From assembly GCA_934229385.1 (NCBI GenBank), contig CAKQDH010000011.1, forward strand, positions 1 to 12,290: a stretch of 12,290 bases of DNA, written 5' to 3'. This DNA comes from an uncultured Oenococcus sp. (lineage in GTDB: Bacteria > Bacillota > Bacilli > Lactobacillales > Lactobacillaceae). This document shows, in pieces, positions 1 through 7,673 of the stretch. Position 1 is the stretch's first letter; the number at the start of each line of letters is the position of its first letter. Below the pieces are notes generated by a model, which was not told the DNA's origin, did no database searches, and saw only the letters and a program-made list of their open reading frames with translations. The position numbers and the translations under genes were made by a program.

Positions 1-1
1 T

Positions 2-625
2 AAATTCCCTCCCAAAAGTCCGACATATTTTATAACAAAAAGACTATTTGACATATTAGGAGGTATTTTCGGTTTAATAGTTTCTTTTTTGCCTATAGTT
101 GTTTTGAGTTTTTTTATTAAAAAAGATAAAGGTCCAATCTTTTTTTCCCAAGAAAGAATCGGGTTAAATGGAAAAAAATTTAAAATGTATAAATTAAGAA
201 GTATGGTTCTCAATGCTGACAAATTAAAGGACGAATTATTAAAACAAAATCAAACACAAGGAGCAACTTTTAAAATGAAAGATGATCCTCGAATTACTAA
301 AGTAGGCAAATTTATACGCCATTATTCTTTAGACGAATTACCTCAATTTTGGAATGTTTTGAAGGGTGATATGTCACTAGTTGGGCCAAGACCTGCTTTG
401 GAAAGAGAAGTAAAAAAATATTCTAATTATGATAAACAAAGGCTTTCAGCAAAACCTGGATTATCAGGACTTTGGCAAGTTTCTGGTCGTTCTGAACTTA
501 GTTTTCATCAAATGGTAAATCTAGATTTAAAATATATTAAAAAAAGATCGATTCCTTTTGATTTTAAGATAACTTTTAAAACATTGAAAATCATTTTATC
601 TTCAAAAAATTCAGGAGCTTATTAG
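2..625 (+). CDS. Polyprenyl-phosphate sugar phosphotransferase (exopolysaccharide priming), 5' partial
   Basis: The frame is open from the window edge, so the true start lies upstream. Enzymes of this family (WcaJ/EpsE-like, PF02397) move a sugar-1-phosphate from a nucleotide sugar onto undecaprenyl phosphate at the inner face of the membrane, the first step of exopolysaccharide or wall glycan synthesis. Visible in order: KRLFDI followed by a hydrophobic stretch (the family's membrane-embedded helix), GPIFFSQERIG, the KLRSM motif, DPRITKVG, then SLDELPQFWNVLKGDMSLVG, which holds the Asp-Glu catalytic dyad (codons at 332-337) and leads into GPRP, then KPGLSGLWQVSGR and a C-terminal GAY. The order and the end are complete. 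If this is the short form of about 220 residues, only a few N-terminal residues are missing; if it is the long form, an N-terminal membrane domain precedes. The sugar specificity cannot be read. Family assignment is secure. Confidence 0.93.
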   Translation, partial: KFPPKSPTYFITKRLFDILGGIFGLIVSFLPIVVLSFFIKKDKGPIFFSQERIGLNGKKFKMYKLRSMVLNADKLKDELLKQNQTQGATFKMKDDPRITKVGKFIRHYSLDELPQFWNVLKGDMSLVGPRPALEREVKKYSNYDKQRLSAKPGLSGLWQVSGRSELSFHQMVNLDLKYIKKRSIPFDFKITFKTLKIILSSKNSGAY

Positions 626-660
626 TTTTAGTTTTAATATGTTTCAAATATTAAATTTAC

Positions 661-710
661 AATATTATTTTTTAATTAAAGATGCATATTAAAAAATAAT
701 ATTTTTATTT
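661..710 (+). terminator. A/T-only inverted repeat with T-rich tail, probable terminator
   Basis: A perfect 16-bp inverted repeat, left arm 661-676 and right arm 688-703, encloses an 11-nt loop (677-687) and runs into TTTATTTTT. Both arms consist only of A and T. It sits 35 bp after the sugar transferase stop and before femX, where a terminator would be expected. Length compensates for the absent G+C. A role as a cruciform or as a terminator working in both directions is possible. The rest of 626-799 shows only AT-rich sequence. Confidence 0.6.
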
Positions 711-783
711 TTCTATGAACTTTTTTGTTTAAAAATAAATTTTAATTTTTTTTTAATTAATAATCGTTTATCTTTTTTTCAGG

Positions 784-794
784 TATTATATATT
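784..794 (+). promoter_or_regulatory. Probable -10 region of femX, start-proximal
   Basis: Two overlapping -10-like hexamers, TATTAT (784-789) and TATATT (789-794), end 10 and 5 nt before the ATG at 800. No Shine-Dalgarno sequence stands at the normal distance; the only AGG (781-783) is 16 nt away. This suggests transcription begins at or within a few bases of the start codon. No good -35 box is visible. Confidence 0.45.
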
Positions 795-799
795 AAGTA

Positions 800-1816
800 A
801 TGATTCTAAATGAAAATGATAAACAAAGCGTAAAACAATATAATTTTTTTGTTAGAAATAATCGGCGAGGACAAGTATCTCAAGATACCCTTTGGGGAAA
901 ATTAAAAAAAAATTGGGGACATTTATATATATACCGAAAAAATAGTAGGGGAGATATTATAGCAGCAATGGGCATTTTGACAATAGAAGCTGTTCCCGGA
1001 AAAATATTAGCTTATTGCCCAAAGGGCCCTATTGCTGATTTCTATAATATAGATTTAATTAAAAGCCTTATTAATGAAGCTATTTCTAATTTGCCAAAAA
1101 ATACTTTTCTAATCAGAATGGATCCAGAAGTAGATTTTGATAAAAAATTAAACCAGAATTATTTAAAGGCAGGGTTTAAAACTAGAAACTTACAAGTAAA
1201 AAAAATGCATGGAAATATTCAACCACGTTTAAATATAGTAATGAGCTATAAGGGAATCCAGGATAAAAATCAGTTAATGAGGCATTTTAAAAGAACTTAT
1301 AGGACTGAAATTCGTCATTCTATTAGAGATGGAGTAAAAGTAAAATTTGGAACCAACCAAAAATACGTCAACAGTTTTTATAAGGTCTATAAAAAAATGG
1401 CCGATAGCCACCATATTACTTATAGGCCAATTAGTTATTTTTATCGTATGAGTGATTTGTTTACTAAAACAGGACTTTTTCGTATTTATTTAGCTTATTA
1501 TCAAGAAAACGTTATTGCCGCTGGAATAGGTTTTTCTTATGGAGATGAAATTTGGTATATGTATGCGGGATCCGACAGAGATTATTCAAAACATCTAGCT
1601 CCTTATTTAATCCAATGGGAAATGACTAAATGGGGATTAGCAGAAAAGAAAAGCGAATATGATTTTGGTGGTGTGGGATCATTTGATATGTCAGATGGTC
1701 TTTATCGTTTTAAACATGGCTTTGCTTACCGAGATAAGCCAAAAACATATATCGGAGAAATTGATAAAGTTTTAGACAAAAAAGCATATAAAAAATATTT
1801 AAAAAATTTTGAATAA
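800..1816 (+). CDS. femX: FemX-like peptidoglycan cross-bridge aminoacyl transferase
   Basis: FemABX proteins transfer an amino acid from aminoacyl-tRNA onto the side-chain lysine of the peptidoglycan precursor in the cytoplasm. The 338-residue protein follows the W. viridescens FemX (about 335 residues; first Ala added to UDP-MurNAc-pentapeptide) from end to end as I remember it: GQVSQD near residue 24, Lys36 in the nucleotide-binding segment, an IQPRLN stretch, HITYRPISYF, IWYMYAGS, the SEYDFGG segment, FKHGF (Phe304-Lys305, matching functionally important positions in the Weissella enzyme) and YIGEIDKVLD at the C-terminus. Two GNAT-like halves are expected from the family. The start is supported because residues 1-14 align with the Weissella N-terminus, and no Shine-Dalgarno precedes it. 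The gene stands alone between two transcription barriers and is convergent with the phosphatase gene. The amino acid added (Ala or Ser) is inference; other FemABX classes such as MurM are less likely. Confidence 0.92.
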   Translation: MILNENDKQSVKQYNFFVRNNRRGQVSQDTLWGKLKKNWGHLYIYRKNSRGDIIAAMGILTIEAVPGKILAYCPKGPIADFYNIDLIKSLINEAISNLPKNTFLIRMDPEVDFDKKLNQNYLKAGFKTRNLQVKKMHGNIQPRLNIVMSYKGIQDKNQLMRHFKRTYRTEIRHSIRDGVKVKFGTNQKYVNSFYKVYKKMADSHHITYRPISYFYRMSDLFTKTGLFRIYLAYYQENVIAAGIGFSYGDEIWYMYAGSDRDYSKHLAPYLIQWEMTKWGLAEKKSEYDFGGVGSFDMSDGLYRFKHGFAYRDKPKTYIGEIDKVLDKKAYKKYLKNFE

Positions 1817-1904
1817 TTAACTTAAGAAAAAAATCCTTTAAATCAAAAATGATTACAAATCTTTATAAATAATTACAAAATAAATTTTTTAATAGAATAA
1901 TGAA

Positions 1905-2585
1905 TTACCAAATTTTTTTAGTATCATTCCAGACCTTTATTTCAGTTTTACCATCTTTTTTTGGTTCTAAAATTAGTTTACAAATTGCCGCATTTTGAAT
2001 AGCGTCTTCTGCTAATTTATAATTTCCAAAACGAACTGCTAGGGAACGAATATAAGTTCCGTGAGTTACTACTAGAATATTATCTCCGCCCTTAAATGTT
2101 TCTCTAATCATAATAAGGCCATGGTTTGTTCTATTCTTAAATTCTATCGAATTTTCTGCTAAATGATATGGATCATTTTTCTTACATATATCTAAAAGTT
2201 TCATAAATCCATATTTATTAATTAATTGTCCATGATCTAGATCTCCAGATTTCCTTGTTAAATTAAATATTCTATTAAAATCTTTTCTATTTAACCCCTC
2301 AGCAGAACCAAAAAAAACTTCTCTAAAATCTTTGCTAGGAACCAAATCTGCTGAAGCTGACTCATTTTCGTTTAAAATTATTTGCCCAGTTTTAAAAGCT
2401 CGGTTAAGGTCTGACGAAAAAGCAGCTTTAAAATGAACTTTAGCTAATCTTTGTCCAACGTTTTTGGCTTCTTTTATTCCTCTTGAAGTTAAATCTATAT
2501 CAGCCCATCCCTGATAACGTTTTAAAAAGTTAAAATACGTTTCGCCATGGCGAACAAAAAAAACGTTAATAACATTATTCTTCAT
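1905..2585 (-). CDS. Histidine phosphatase family protein (phosphoglycerate mutase-like)
   Basis: This 226-residue cytosolic protein belongs to the histidine phosphatase superfamily, which passes a phosphate through a catalytic histidine. Visible are the N-terminal RHGE motif (residues 12-15, His13 nucleophile), SSDLNRAFKT with Arg62, the acid-containing REVFFGSAEGL segment (Glu96 as the likely proton donor; the family usually reads GxWEG, here GSAEG) and the C-terminal VVTHG with His175. These are all the core catalytic positions. The substrate cannot be deduced: many GpmB/PhoE-like members act on sugar phosphates or other small phosphoesters, and this is probably not the glycolytic mutase, which is better conserved. 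The ATG at 2585 is followed directly by the conserved strand. The gene is convergent with femX across 88 bp with no clear G+C hairpin, and divergent from helD across 74 bp. Confidence 0.9.
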   Translation of the reverse strand: MKNNVINVFFVRHGETYFNFLKRYQGWADIDLTSRGIKEAKNVGQRLAKVHFKAAFSSDLNRAFKTGQIILNENESASADLVPSKDFREVFFGSAEGLNRKDFNRIFNLTRKSGDLDHGQLINKYGFMKLLDICKKNDPYHLAENSIEFKNRTNHGLIMIRETFKGGDNILVVTHGTYIRSLAVRFGNYKLAEDAIQNAAICKLILEPKKDGKTEIKVWNDTKKIW

Positions 2586-2599
2586 AAATTTATCTTAAC

Positions 2600-2605
2600 A
2601 TTATA
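2600..2605 (-). promoter_or_regulatory. -10 box of the histidine phosphatase gene
   Basis: On the minus strand a perfect TATAAT lies 14 nt before the ATG. A weaker TAAGAT ends 6 nt before it. The sequence between box and ATG (GTTAAGATAAATTT) has no Shine-Dalgarno, so the leader would be 0-8 nt. No convincing -35 box is seen. Confidence 0.5.
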
Positions 2606-2639
2606 AAACAATTAATCTGTAAATATATCTCAATAAGCG

Positions 2640-2645
2640 TATAAT
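2640..2645 (+). promoter_or_regulatory. -10 box of helD
   Basis: A perfect TATAAT ends 14 nt before the helD ATG, and an overlapping TAATAT (2645-2650) ends 9 nt before it. TGTAAA at 2618-2623 is a possible weak -35 with 16-bp spacing. No Shine-Dalgarno is present in the short stretch before the ATG. With the phosphatase promoter it forms a divergent pair. Confidence 0.5.
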
Positions 2646-2659
2646 AATATAGCGGTTTT

Positions 2660-4954
2660 ATGGTAAACAAAATAAAAAAATTAGAACAAAAACATCTTGA
2701 TTTAATCCTAAAAAAAATAAAAAAGAGGATTAAACAAATTATTATTCGAATAAATAAATCTAAGAAAAATATTCAAGAAACAGAAAAAGGTTGGAAAGAT
2801 ATCCAAATCAAAACCTCTGACTATAATGCTCTTATAGAAACAGGAGCTTCTGTTCATGCTCAACAACAAATGTTGCAACAAAAAGAACAAGATAAATTTC
2901 AATTGTCAAATCAATTTAAGACTTTAAAGAAATTAAAAAATAGACCCTATTTTGCTAGAATTGATTTCATAGATTCAAGTAACCATTCTAAAAAAATAGA
3001 AACTATTTATATTGGATTATCTTCTTTTGCTGATAAAAACGGCAACTTTTATATATACGATTGGAGAGCTCCAATTTCTTCCATTTATTATGAAGGCGAA
3101 TTAGGCAAAATAAATTACCAAACTCCTGTTGGGAAACAAGTTGCTGATGTTAAACTTAAAAGACAATTCGAAATTTCTAATGGAAAAATTTCAGCTGTCT
3201 TTGATACTAAAGAAGCAGTAGGAGATAAATTATTAATTGATGCATTATCGAATGATTCTTCGACTAAGATGAAATCAATCGTCACAACGATTCAAAAAGA
3301 TCAAAATAAAATCATTCGCGATACAAATTCTGATCTTTTATTCGTACAAGGACCAGCGGGATCAGGAAAAACAGCAACTATCTTACAACGTATAGCTTAT
3401 CTCTTATATCACTACCGAGGTAAAATTGCTTCATGGCAAATTATACTATTTTCACCTAACCAAATCTTTAACGACTATATTAAAGAAGTTCTTCCTGATT
3501 TGGGAGAAAATAATATGATCCAAATGACTTTTTACCAGTATGCTAACTATCGTTTGCCCAAAATTAAAATCCAAACTTTAACAGAAAGGTTTAAAAGTAC
3601 TAATAATAAACTTTTAATAAAAATAAATGACTTAAAAGGTAGCTTAAAAAGTGTTTCAGCTGCTAACCAATATTCAAAGCTTTTAAGTAAAAAAGGTATG
3701 TCTTTTCGAAACCTAAGCTTTCAAAAAAAAATAATTTTTACCAAAGAAGAAATTTCTACTATTTACTATTCTTTTAATGATTACTATTCTTTAAGTCAAA
3801 GAATAAACTCCACTAAAGAGCAACTTATAAAAAAGATTTATCGTAAAATTCCTTCCGAAATGAAAAAAAGGTGGGTAGACATTACTATTGAAAATCTAAC
3901 CGGAAGCCAAATTGAATCATTATTAGGAAATTCAGATACAAATCAGTTCGAAAATGAAGATAAAAATTATAATCGTTTAGCCAGAATGGTGGTAATAAAA
4001 GCTTTTAAGCCCCTTATTTCTAGGATAAAACGAGGAAGCTTTATTAATCCAAATAAAACATTTTTAGGTTTTTTAAAAACATTTCCTAAATTAATTAAAC
4101 TTTCAAATTTTATGATCTCCAAAGTAGAATGGGAAAAGTCTTTCCAACAAACTAAATTAAACCTCAAAAACCACCAACTTGGGCTTACTGATACAACAAT
4201 TTACTTATACCTATTTGACTTAATCAATGGCCATCATGGTGATAATTCTATTCGCTTTCTATTTATAGATGAAATCCAAGACTATACACCGTTTCAACTA
4301 GCTTTTTTGCATCATATCTTTCCTAAAGCACGATTTACTTTACTAGGTGATCTAAACCAAGCTATTTTCACCCAAAAAGAAGCTAACCAGTTAGAGAAAG
4401 ACACTTTAAAAATTTTTCCTTCAAAAAAAACTAAAATAATTCATTTGAATAAAACTTATCGTTCAACAAAACAAATTACTAAATTTACAAACAATTTATT
4501 AGGAAGTTCCCAATCTAAATATATTGAGCCTTTCTCTAGAAATGGTAAAAAACCAAATTTAATCCTAGGAAATAGCTATAAAAACTTAAAAAAAACCTTA
4601 AATATAAATAACAATGAAAATTTAAGAACAGCTATTATTACAAAAAATGTCCAACAAACAAAGAAGCTGTATCATCAATTAAATAAAGATAAATATTCTA
4701 CTACGGCTATTACCTTAGAAAATCAACGCCTTGTTCCTGGGACTACTATAATCCCAAGTTATCTTTCTAAGGGCTTAGAATTTGACGCAGTTATAATTTG
4801 GCAAGCAGATGATAAAAATTATCCTACAAAAAGTGACCGAGATTTGCTTTACACTATTACTAGTAGGGCTATGCATAAATTAACAATTTTAGCGGAAAAG
4901 AAATTTTGTCCGTTGCTTAAAAATATTAATTCAGGGCTTTATGATAAAGAATAA
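2660..4954 (+). CDS. helD: HelD, RNA polymerase-releasing UvrD-like ATPase
   Basis: HelD is a superfamily 1 helicase-like ATPase that inserts arms into RNA polymerase and frees stalled or post-termination enzyme from nucleic acid. This 764-residue protein has the length of B. subtilis HelD (about 774). Visible: a charged N-terminal coiled coil (about residues 1-95; the arm entering the secondary channel), the HelD-specific PYFARIDF and YIYDWRAPISSIYY segments (about 97-144), Walker A GPAGSGKT (231-238), FSPNQIFNDYI, a long variable insertion (about 290-500), DEIQD (537-541), LGDLNQAIF, KTYRSTKQI, a YLSKGLEFDAVI motif and the terminal LLYTITSRAMHKL. All ATPase motifs are intact. Ordinary UvrD/PcrA is excluded by the N-terminal segments and by overall order. 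It appears monocistronic. The TAA is followed within 6 bp by another TATAAT box. Confidence 0.93.
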   Translation: MVNKIKKLEQKHLDLILKKIKKRIKQIIIRINKSKKNIQETEKGWKDIQIKTSDYNALIETGASVHAQQQMLQQKEQDKFQLSNQFKTLKKLKNRPYFARIDFIDSSNHSKKIETIYIGLSSFADKNGNFYIYDWRAPISSIYYEGELGKINYQTPVGKQVADVKLKRQFEISNGKISAVFDTKEAVGDKLLIDALSNDSSTKMKSIVTTIQKDQNKIIRDTNSDLLFVQGPAGSGKTATILQRIAYLLYHYRGKIASWQIILFSPNQIFNDYIKEVLPDLGENNMIQMTFYQYANYRLPKIKIQTLTERFKSTNNKLLIKINDLKGSLKSVSAANQYSKLLSKKGMSFRNLSFQKKIIFTKEEISTIYYSFNDYYSLSQRINSTKEQLIKKIYRKIPSEMKKRWVDITIENLTGSQIESLLGNSDTNQFENEDKNYNRLARMVVIKAFKPLISRIKRGSFINPNKTFLGFLKTFPKLIKLSNFMISKVEWEKSFQQTKLNLKNHQLGLTDTTIYLYLFDLINGHHGDNSIRFLFIDEIQDYTPFQLAFLHHIFPKARFTLLGDLNQAIFTQKEANQLEKDTLKIFPSKKTKIIHLNKTYRSTKQITKFTNNLLGSSQSKYIEPFSRNGKKPNLILGNSYKNLKKTLNINNNENLRTAIITKNVQQTKKLYHQLNKDKYSTTAITLENQRLVPGTTIIPSYLSKGLEFDAVIIWQADDKNYPTKSDRDLLYTITSRAMHKLTILAEKKFCPLLKNINSGLYDKE

Positions 4955-4960
4955 ATTTGT

Positions 4961-5028
4961 TATAATAAATAAGGCCAGCTGAGGTAGTTTATCTACCTAC
5001 CCACCGTGTTATATCACGGTGTTTTTTT
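4961..5028 (+). ncRNA. Candidate small RNA with own promoter and terminator
   Basis: Immediately after helD, TATAAT (4961-4966) predicts a transcript starting near 4972-4974. The following 55 nt contain a 6-bp hairpin (AGGTAG 4982-4987 / CTACCT 4993-4998, loop TTTAT), a C-rich single-stranded joint, and a 7-bp GC-containing hairpin (5002-5008 / 5015-5021) ending in seven T. No reading frame or start with a ribosome site is visible. This stretch is visibly richer in G+C than the flanking spacer DNA. It could be an independent RNA, the helD 3' end with a chance TATAAT, or an attenuator in front of rnr. I know no family that matches it. Confidence 0.45.
5002..5028 (+). terminator. Rho-independent terminator between helD and rnr
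   Basis: CACCGTG (5002-5008) and CACGGTG (5015-5021) form a perfect 7-bp stem with loop TTATAT, followed by seven T (5022-5028). This is the only classical G+C-containing terminator in the window. It should stop helD (and any RNA starting near 4972) before the separate rnr promoter. Confidence 0.88.
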
Positions 5029-5047
5029 ATATTTAAAATCTTTTAAC

Positions 5048-5053
5048 TATAAT
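5048..5053 (+). promoter_or_regulatory. -10 box of the rnr-smpB operon
   Basis: A perfect TATAAT ends 8 nt before the rnr ATG, so the predicted start of transcription falls within about 2 nt of the start codon. The 8 nt between (TTAGTCAT) hold no Shine-Dalgarno. The -35 position falls in the T-tract of the preceding terminator and is poor. Confidence 0.6.
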
Positions 5054-5061
5054 TTAGTCAT

Positions 5062-7200
5062 ATGTCAAATAATAAACATGCTTCAAAAAAATATATTAAA
5101 GGAAATTTCTTGCCTAATAAAAAAGGCTTTGGTTTTGTAAAAACTGATGATGACCAAGATGATCTTTTCATTGGACGTTTTAATACAAACTTAGCTATGC
5201 AAAATGACGAAGTTTTAGCTAGCATAATAAAATCAAGTAAGAACAACAAAGCCCCAGAAGGTAGAATAGAAAAAATAATTTCCCGTGCTAATAAACAAAT
5301 TGTTGGAACCTTCCATGCCGGAATCAATCAAATGATTTTACCGAAAACAATTAATGCTGATAAATTTATTGGTTATATCACTTTTGATGATGAAAAATTC
5401 CAAAATTATTTGTACTTGATTAGCAAAAGGGGCTTATTACCTCGTGATGGTGATGTAATTACAGCTTATACTGTTCGTTATCCACGTCCAAATACTAAAA
5501 AATTATTGATTGGCTATATTAATAAAATAATTGGTCGTAAAGATGCTCCTGGCGTAGACATTTTAAAAATAGTTTATTCTCTTAAAATACCCAATGTTTA
5601 TCCAACACAAGCAAAAAAAGAAGCTAAGTTAATCCCAAAAAATATAAATCTTAAAAAATCTCTTAAAGAAGGGAGAAGAGACTTACGTCAACAAAATTTA
5701 ATTACTATTGATGGTTCAGATACTAAAGATATTGATGATGCTGTAGTAGCTTGGAAAAAAGATAACGGAAATTATCATTTAGGTGTACATATCGCTGATG
5801 TATCCCATTATGTTCCAGAAAAGTCTTATCTTGATAAAGAAGCCTATAATAGAGGAACATCTGTTTATCTTATTAACAAAGTAATACCAATGCTTCCTCC
5901 AGAAATTTCCAATGGTATTGCTTCTTTAAACCCCAATGAAGATCGACTAGCAATGTCTTGTGAAATGGAAATAAATAAAGAAGGTAAAATTGTTAAGCAT
6001 AATATTTTTCCTTCTATAATCCGTTCTCATGCAAGAATGACTTATGATTCTGTAAACAAAATCATTAAAGGGGACCTAAAAGAAAGAACAAAATATAAGC
6101 AAATCTCCTCTATGATTGATTTAATGACTAAACTTCATAAAATTCTTGCTAAAATGAGAAAAAAACGTGGCGCAATCGAATTTGATACAGATGAAGCTGA
6201 AATTATCGTTGATGATGAAGGCCATCCAACTAATGTGGTCTTGAAAAACAGAGGCACAGGGGAAAGGATGATTGAATCTTTCATGCTAGCGGCAAACGAA
6301 ACAGTGGCATACCATTTTAATTCTCTCCATGTCCCCTTTTTATACCGTGTTCATGAAACCCCGATAGGAGATAAAGTTAAAAAATTTTTTGAATTTATGG
6401 ACGCTATAGGATATCCGATCTCTGCTAATCCAAATAATTTAAAGCCCCGAGATTTTCAAAAAGCTTTAAAAGAAGTTAAGGGGTCGCCAAAAGAATTAAT
6501 GATAAAAACTATGATGCTTAGAACAACTAATCAAGCTTATTATTCTTCTAATCCCATTGGCCATTTTGGTATTGCTGCTAAATATTATACTCACTTTACC
6601 TCCCCCATACGACGCTACCCAGATTTAGTTGTCCATCGGTTAATTAAAAAATATGCTAGATTTGGTATAAATTCAAAATTAACCGCAGAAATAAGAAAAA
6701 AGCTTCCCCAAATTGGAATTGATACCTCAGAAAAAGAGAGGAGAGAAGTTGATGCTGAAAGAGCAACCAATGACATGAAATTTGCGGAATATATGGAAAA
6801 CCATATTGGAGAGACTTTTAAAGGTGTTGTTAATTCAGCTTTAAAATTTGGTTTATTTGTCAGCTTAGAAAATACAATTGAAGGTTTGGTACATATAAGT
6901 ACAATGAATGATGATGTTTATCAATACGATGAAACCAGGCAAGCTTTAATTGGAAGAACCTACCATCATATATATTCAATCGGCCAAACAGTTTTAGTTA
7001 AAGTAATTAACGCTAATAAAAAAACGAGAAATATAGATTTTGAATTAGCTGATACAAAAAATATTCCTTTTACAAAAATCCGTTTGCCCCAAAAAATCGA
7101 AAAAAGAAACGAAAAACGTAAAAAGAAATCGAAGAACAAACATGTAAAAAAGGGGGGATACAAATCAACAGGTAGATATAAACTACGAAGAAGGAGATAA
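5062..7200 (+). CDS. rnr: Ribonuclease R
   Basis: RNase R is a processive 3'-to-5' exoribonuclease that degrades structured RNA and, with tmRNA-SmpB, the defective messages of stalled ribosomes. The 712-residue protein shows N-terminal cold-shock-like OB folds (about residues 10-150, starting GNFLPNKKGFGFV), then the RNB catalytic core opening with ITIDGSDTKDIDDAV, where Asp217, Asp223, Asp225 and Asp226 match the metal-binding aspartates of RNase II/R, then HIADVSHYV, MLPPEISNG, HFTSPIRRYPDLVVHR, an S1 domain (about 580-665, IGETFKGVVNSALKFGLFVS) and a strongly basic tail (about 679-712, ending KLRRRR) of the type used for substrate or ribosome contact. Nothing is missing. It is followed 2 bp later by smpB, a known functional partner. 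The secG gene that often precedes rnr in Firmicutes is not here. Confidence 0.97.
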   Translation: MSNNKHASKKYIKGNFLPNKKGFGFVKTDDDQDDLFIGRFNTNLAMQNDEVLASIIKSSKNNKAPEGRIEKIISRANKQIVGTFHAGINQMILPKTINADKFIGYITFDDEKFQNYLYLISKRGLLPRDGDVITAYTVRYPRPNTKKLLIGYINKIIGRKDAPGVDILKIVYSLKIPNVYPTQAKKEAKLIPKNINLKKSLKEGRRDLRQQNLITIDGSDTKDIDDAVVAWKKDNGNYHLGVHIADVSHYVPEKSYLDKEAYNRGTSVYLINKVIPMLPPEISNGIASLNPNEDRLAMSCEMEINKEGKIVKHNIFPSIIRSHARMTYDSVNKIIKGDLKERTKYKQISSMIDLMTKLHKILAKMRKKRGAIEFDTDEAEIIVDDEGHPTNVVLKNRGTGERMIESFMLAANETVAYHFNSLHVPFLYRVHETPIGDKVKKFFEFMDAIGYPISANPNNLKPRDFQKALKEVKGSPKELMIKTMMLRTTNQAYYSSNPIGHFGIAAKYYTHFTSPIRRYPDLVVHRLIKKYARFGINSKLTAEIRKKLPQIGIDTSEKERREVDAERATNDMKFAEYMENHIGETFKGVVNSALKFGLFVSLENTIEGLVHISTMNDDVYQYDETRQALIGRTYHHIYSIGQTVLVKVINANKKTRNIDFELADTKNIPFTKIRLPQKIEKRNEKRKKKSKNKHVKKGGYKSTGRYKLRRRR
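7191..7196 (+). promoter_or_regulatory. Strong ribosome binding site of smpB
   Basis: AAGGAG lies within the last codons of rnr, 6 nt before the smpB ATG. It shows that the ribosomes of this organism use a normal anti-Shine-Dalgarno sequence, which makes its absence before the promoter-proximal genes notable. Confidence 0.85.
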
Positions 7201-7202
7201 TA

Positions 7203-7673
7203 ATGGCAAAAAAAAAGATAAAATATAAAAACGTTCTCGCTATTAATCGCCGTGCTTCGTTTAACTATTTTATAGGCCAAACTTTTGAAGCTGGCATCCA
7301 GTTAACAGGTACAGAAATAAAATCAGTTAGAAACCATCAAATAAATATTCGAGATGCTTATATCACAATTAGGGGAGGAGAAACTTTTTTAAATAATGCT
7401 AATATATCGCCTTATAAACAAGGTAATCGATTTAATACGGATCCTCTTCGACAAAGAAAATTATTGCTTCATAAAAGAGAGATTTCAACATTACATAATG
7501 CTATCTTAAAAAAAGGCAAAACAATAATACCCTTAAGGATTTATATAAAAAAAGGGTTTGTTAAAATTCTAATCGCAATCGGAACTGGAAAGAAAAATTA
7601 TGATAAAAGAAGAGCTATAAAAGAAAGAGATATAAAACGACAAATAAATCGTTCTTTAAAAAATTTTAATTAA
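7203..7673 (+). CDS. smpB: SsrA-binding protein SmpB
   Basis: SmpB binds the tRNA-like part of tmRNA and places it in the empty A site of stalled ribosomes for trans-translation. The 156-residue protein has the family's size and motifs: AINRRASFNYFIGQTFEAG, LTGTEIKSVR (about residues 34-43), NIRDAYITI, an ISPYKQGNRFNTDPLR-type block (about 68-83), KLLLHKREI, and the conserved GKKNYDKRRAIKERD at the start of the C-terminal tail that enters the mRNA channel. It is co-transcribed with rnr (2-bp gap) and has its own strong ribosome binding site. Its last 8 bp overlap the end of the convergent LURP-one-like gene. The tmRNA gene itself, which often lies just downstream of smpB, is not in this window. 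Confidence 0.97.
   Translation: MAKKKIKYKNVLAINRRASFNYFIGQTFEAGIQLTGTEIKSVRNHQINIRDAYITIRGGETFLNNANISPYKQGNRFNTDPLRQRKLLLHKREISTLHNAILKKGKTIIPLRIYIKKGFVKILIAIGTGKKNYDKRRAIKERDIKRQINRSLKNFN

Noticed and set aside
1852..1879. Direct repeat ATTACAAA (1852-1859, 1872-1879) between femX and the phosphatase gene, whose reverse reads TTTGTAAT like a WalR half-site.
   Set aside because: The 20-bp period does not fit WalR (11 bp), and the site lies between convergent gene ends.
5058..5327. Open frames antisense to rnr, and similar ones at 2708-2902, 3967-4167, 6966-7280 and 10955-11236 on the minus strand.
   Set aside because: They mirror well-conserved genes on the plus strand, lack ribosome sites or promoters, and have no recognisable motifs.
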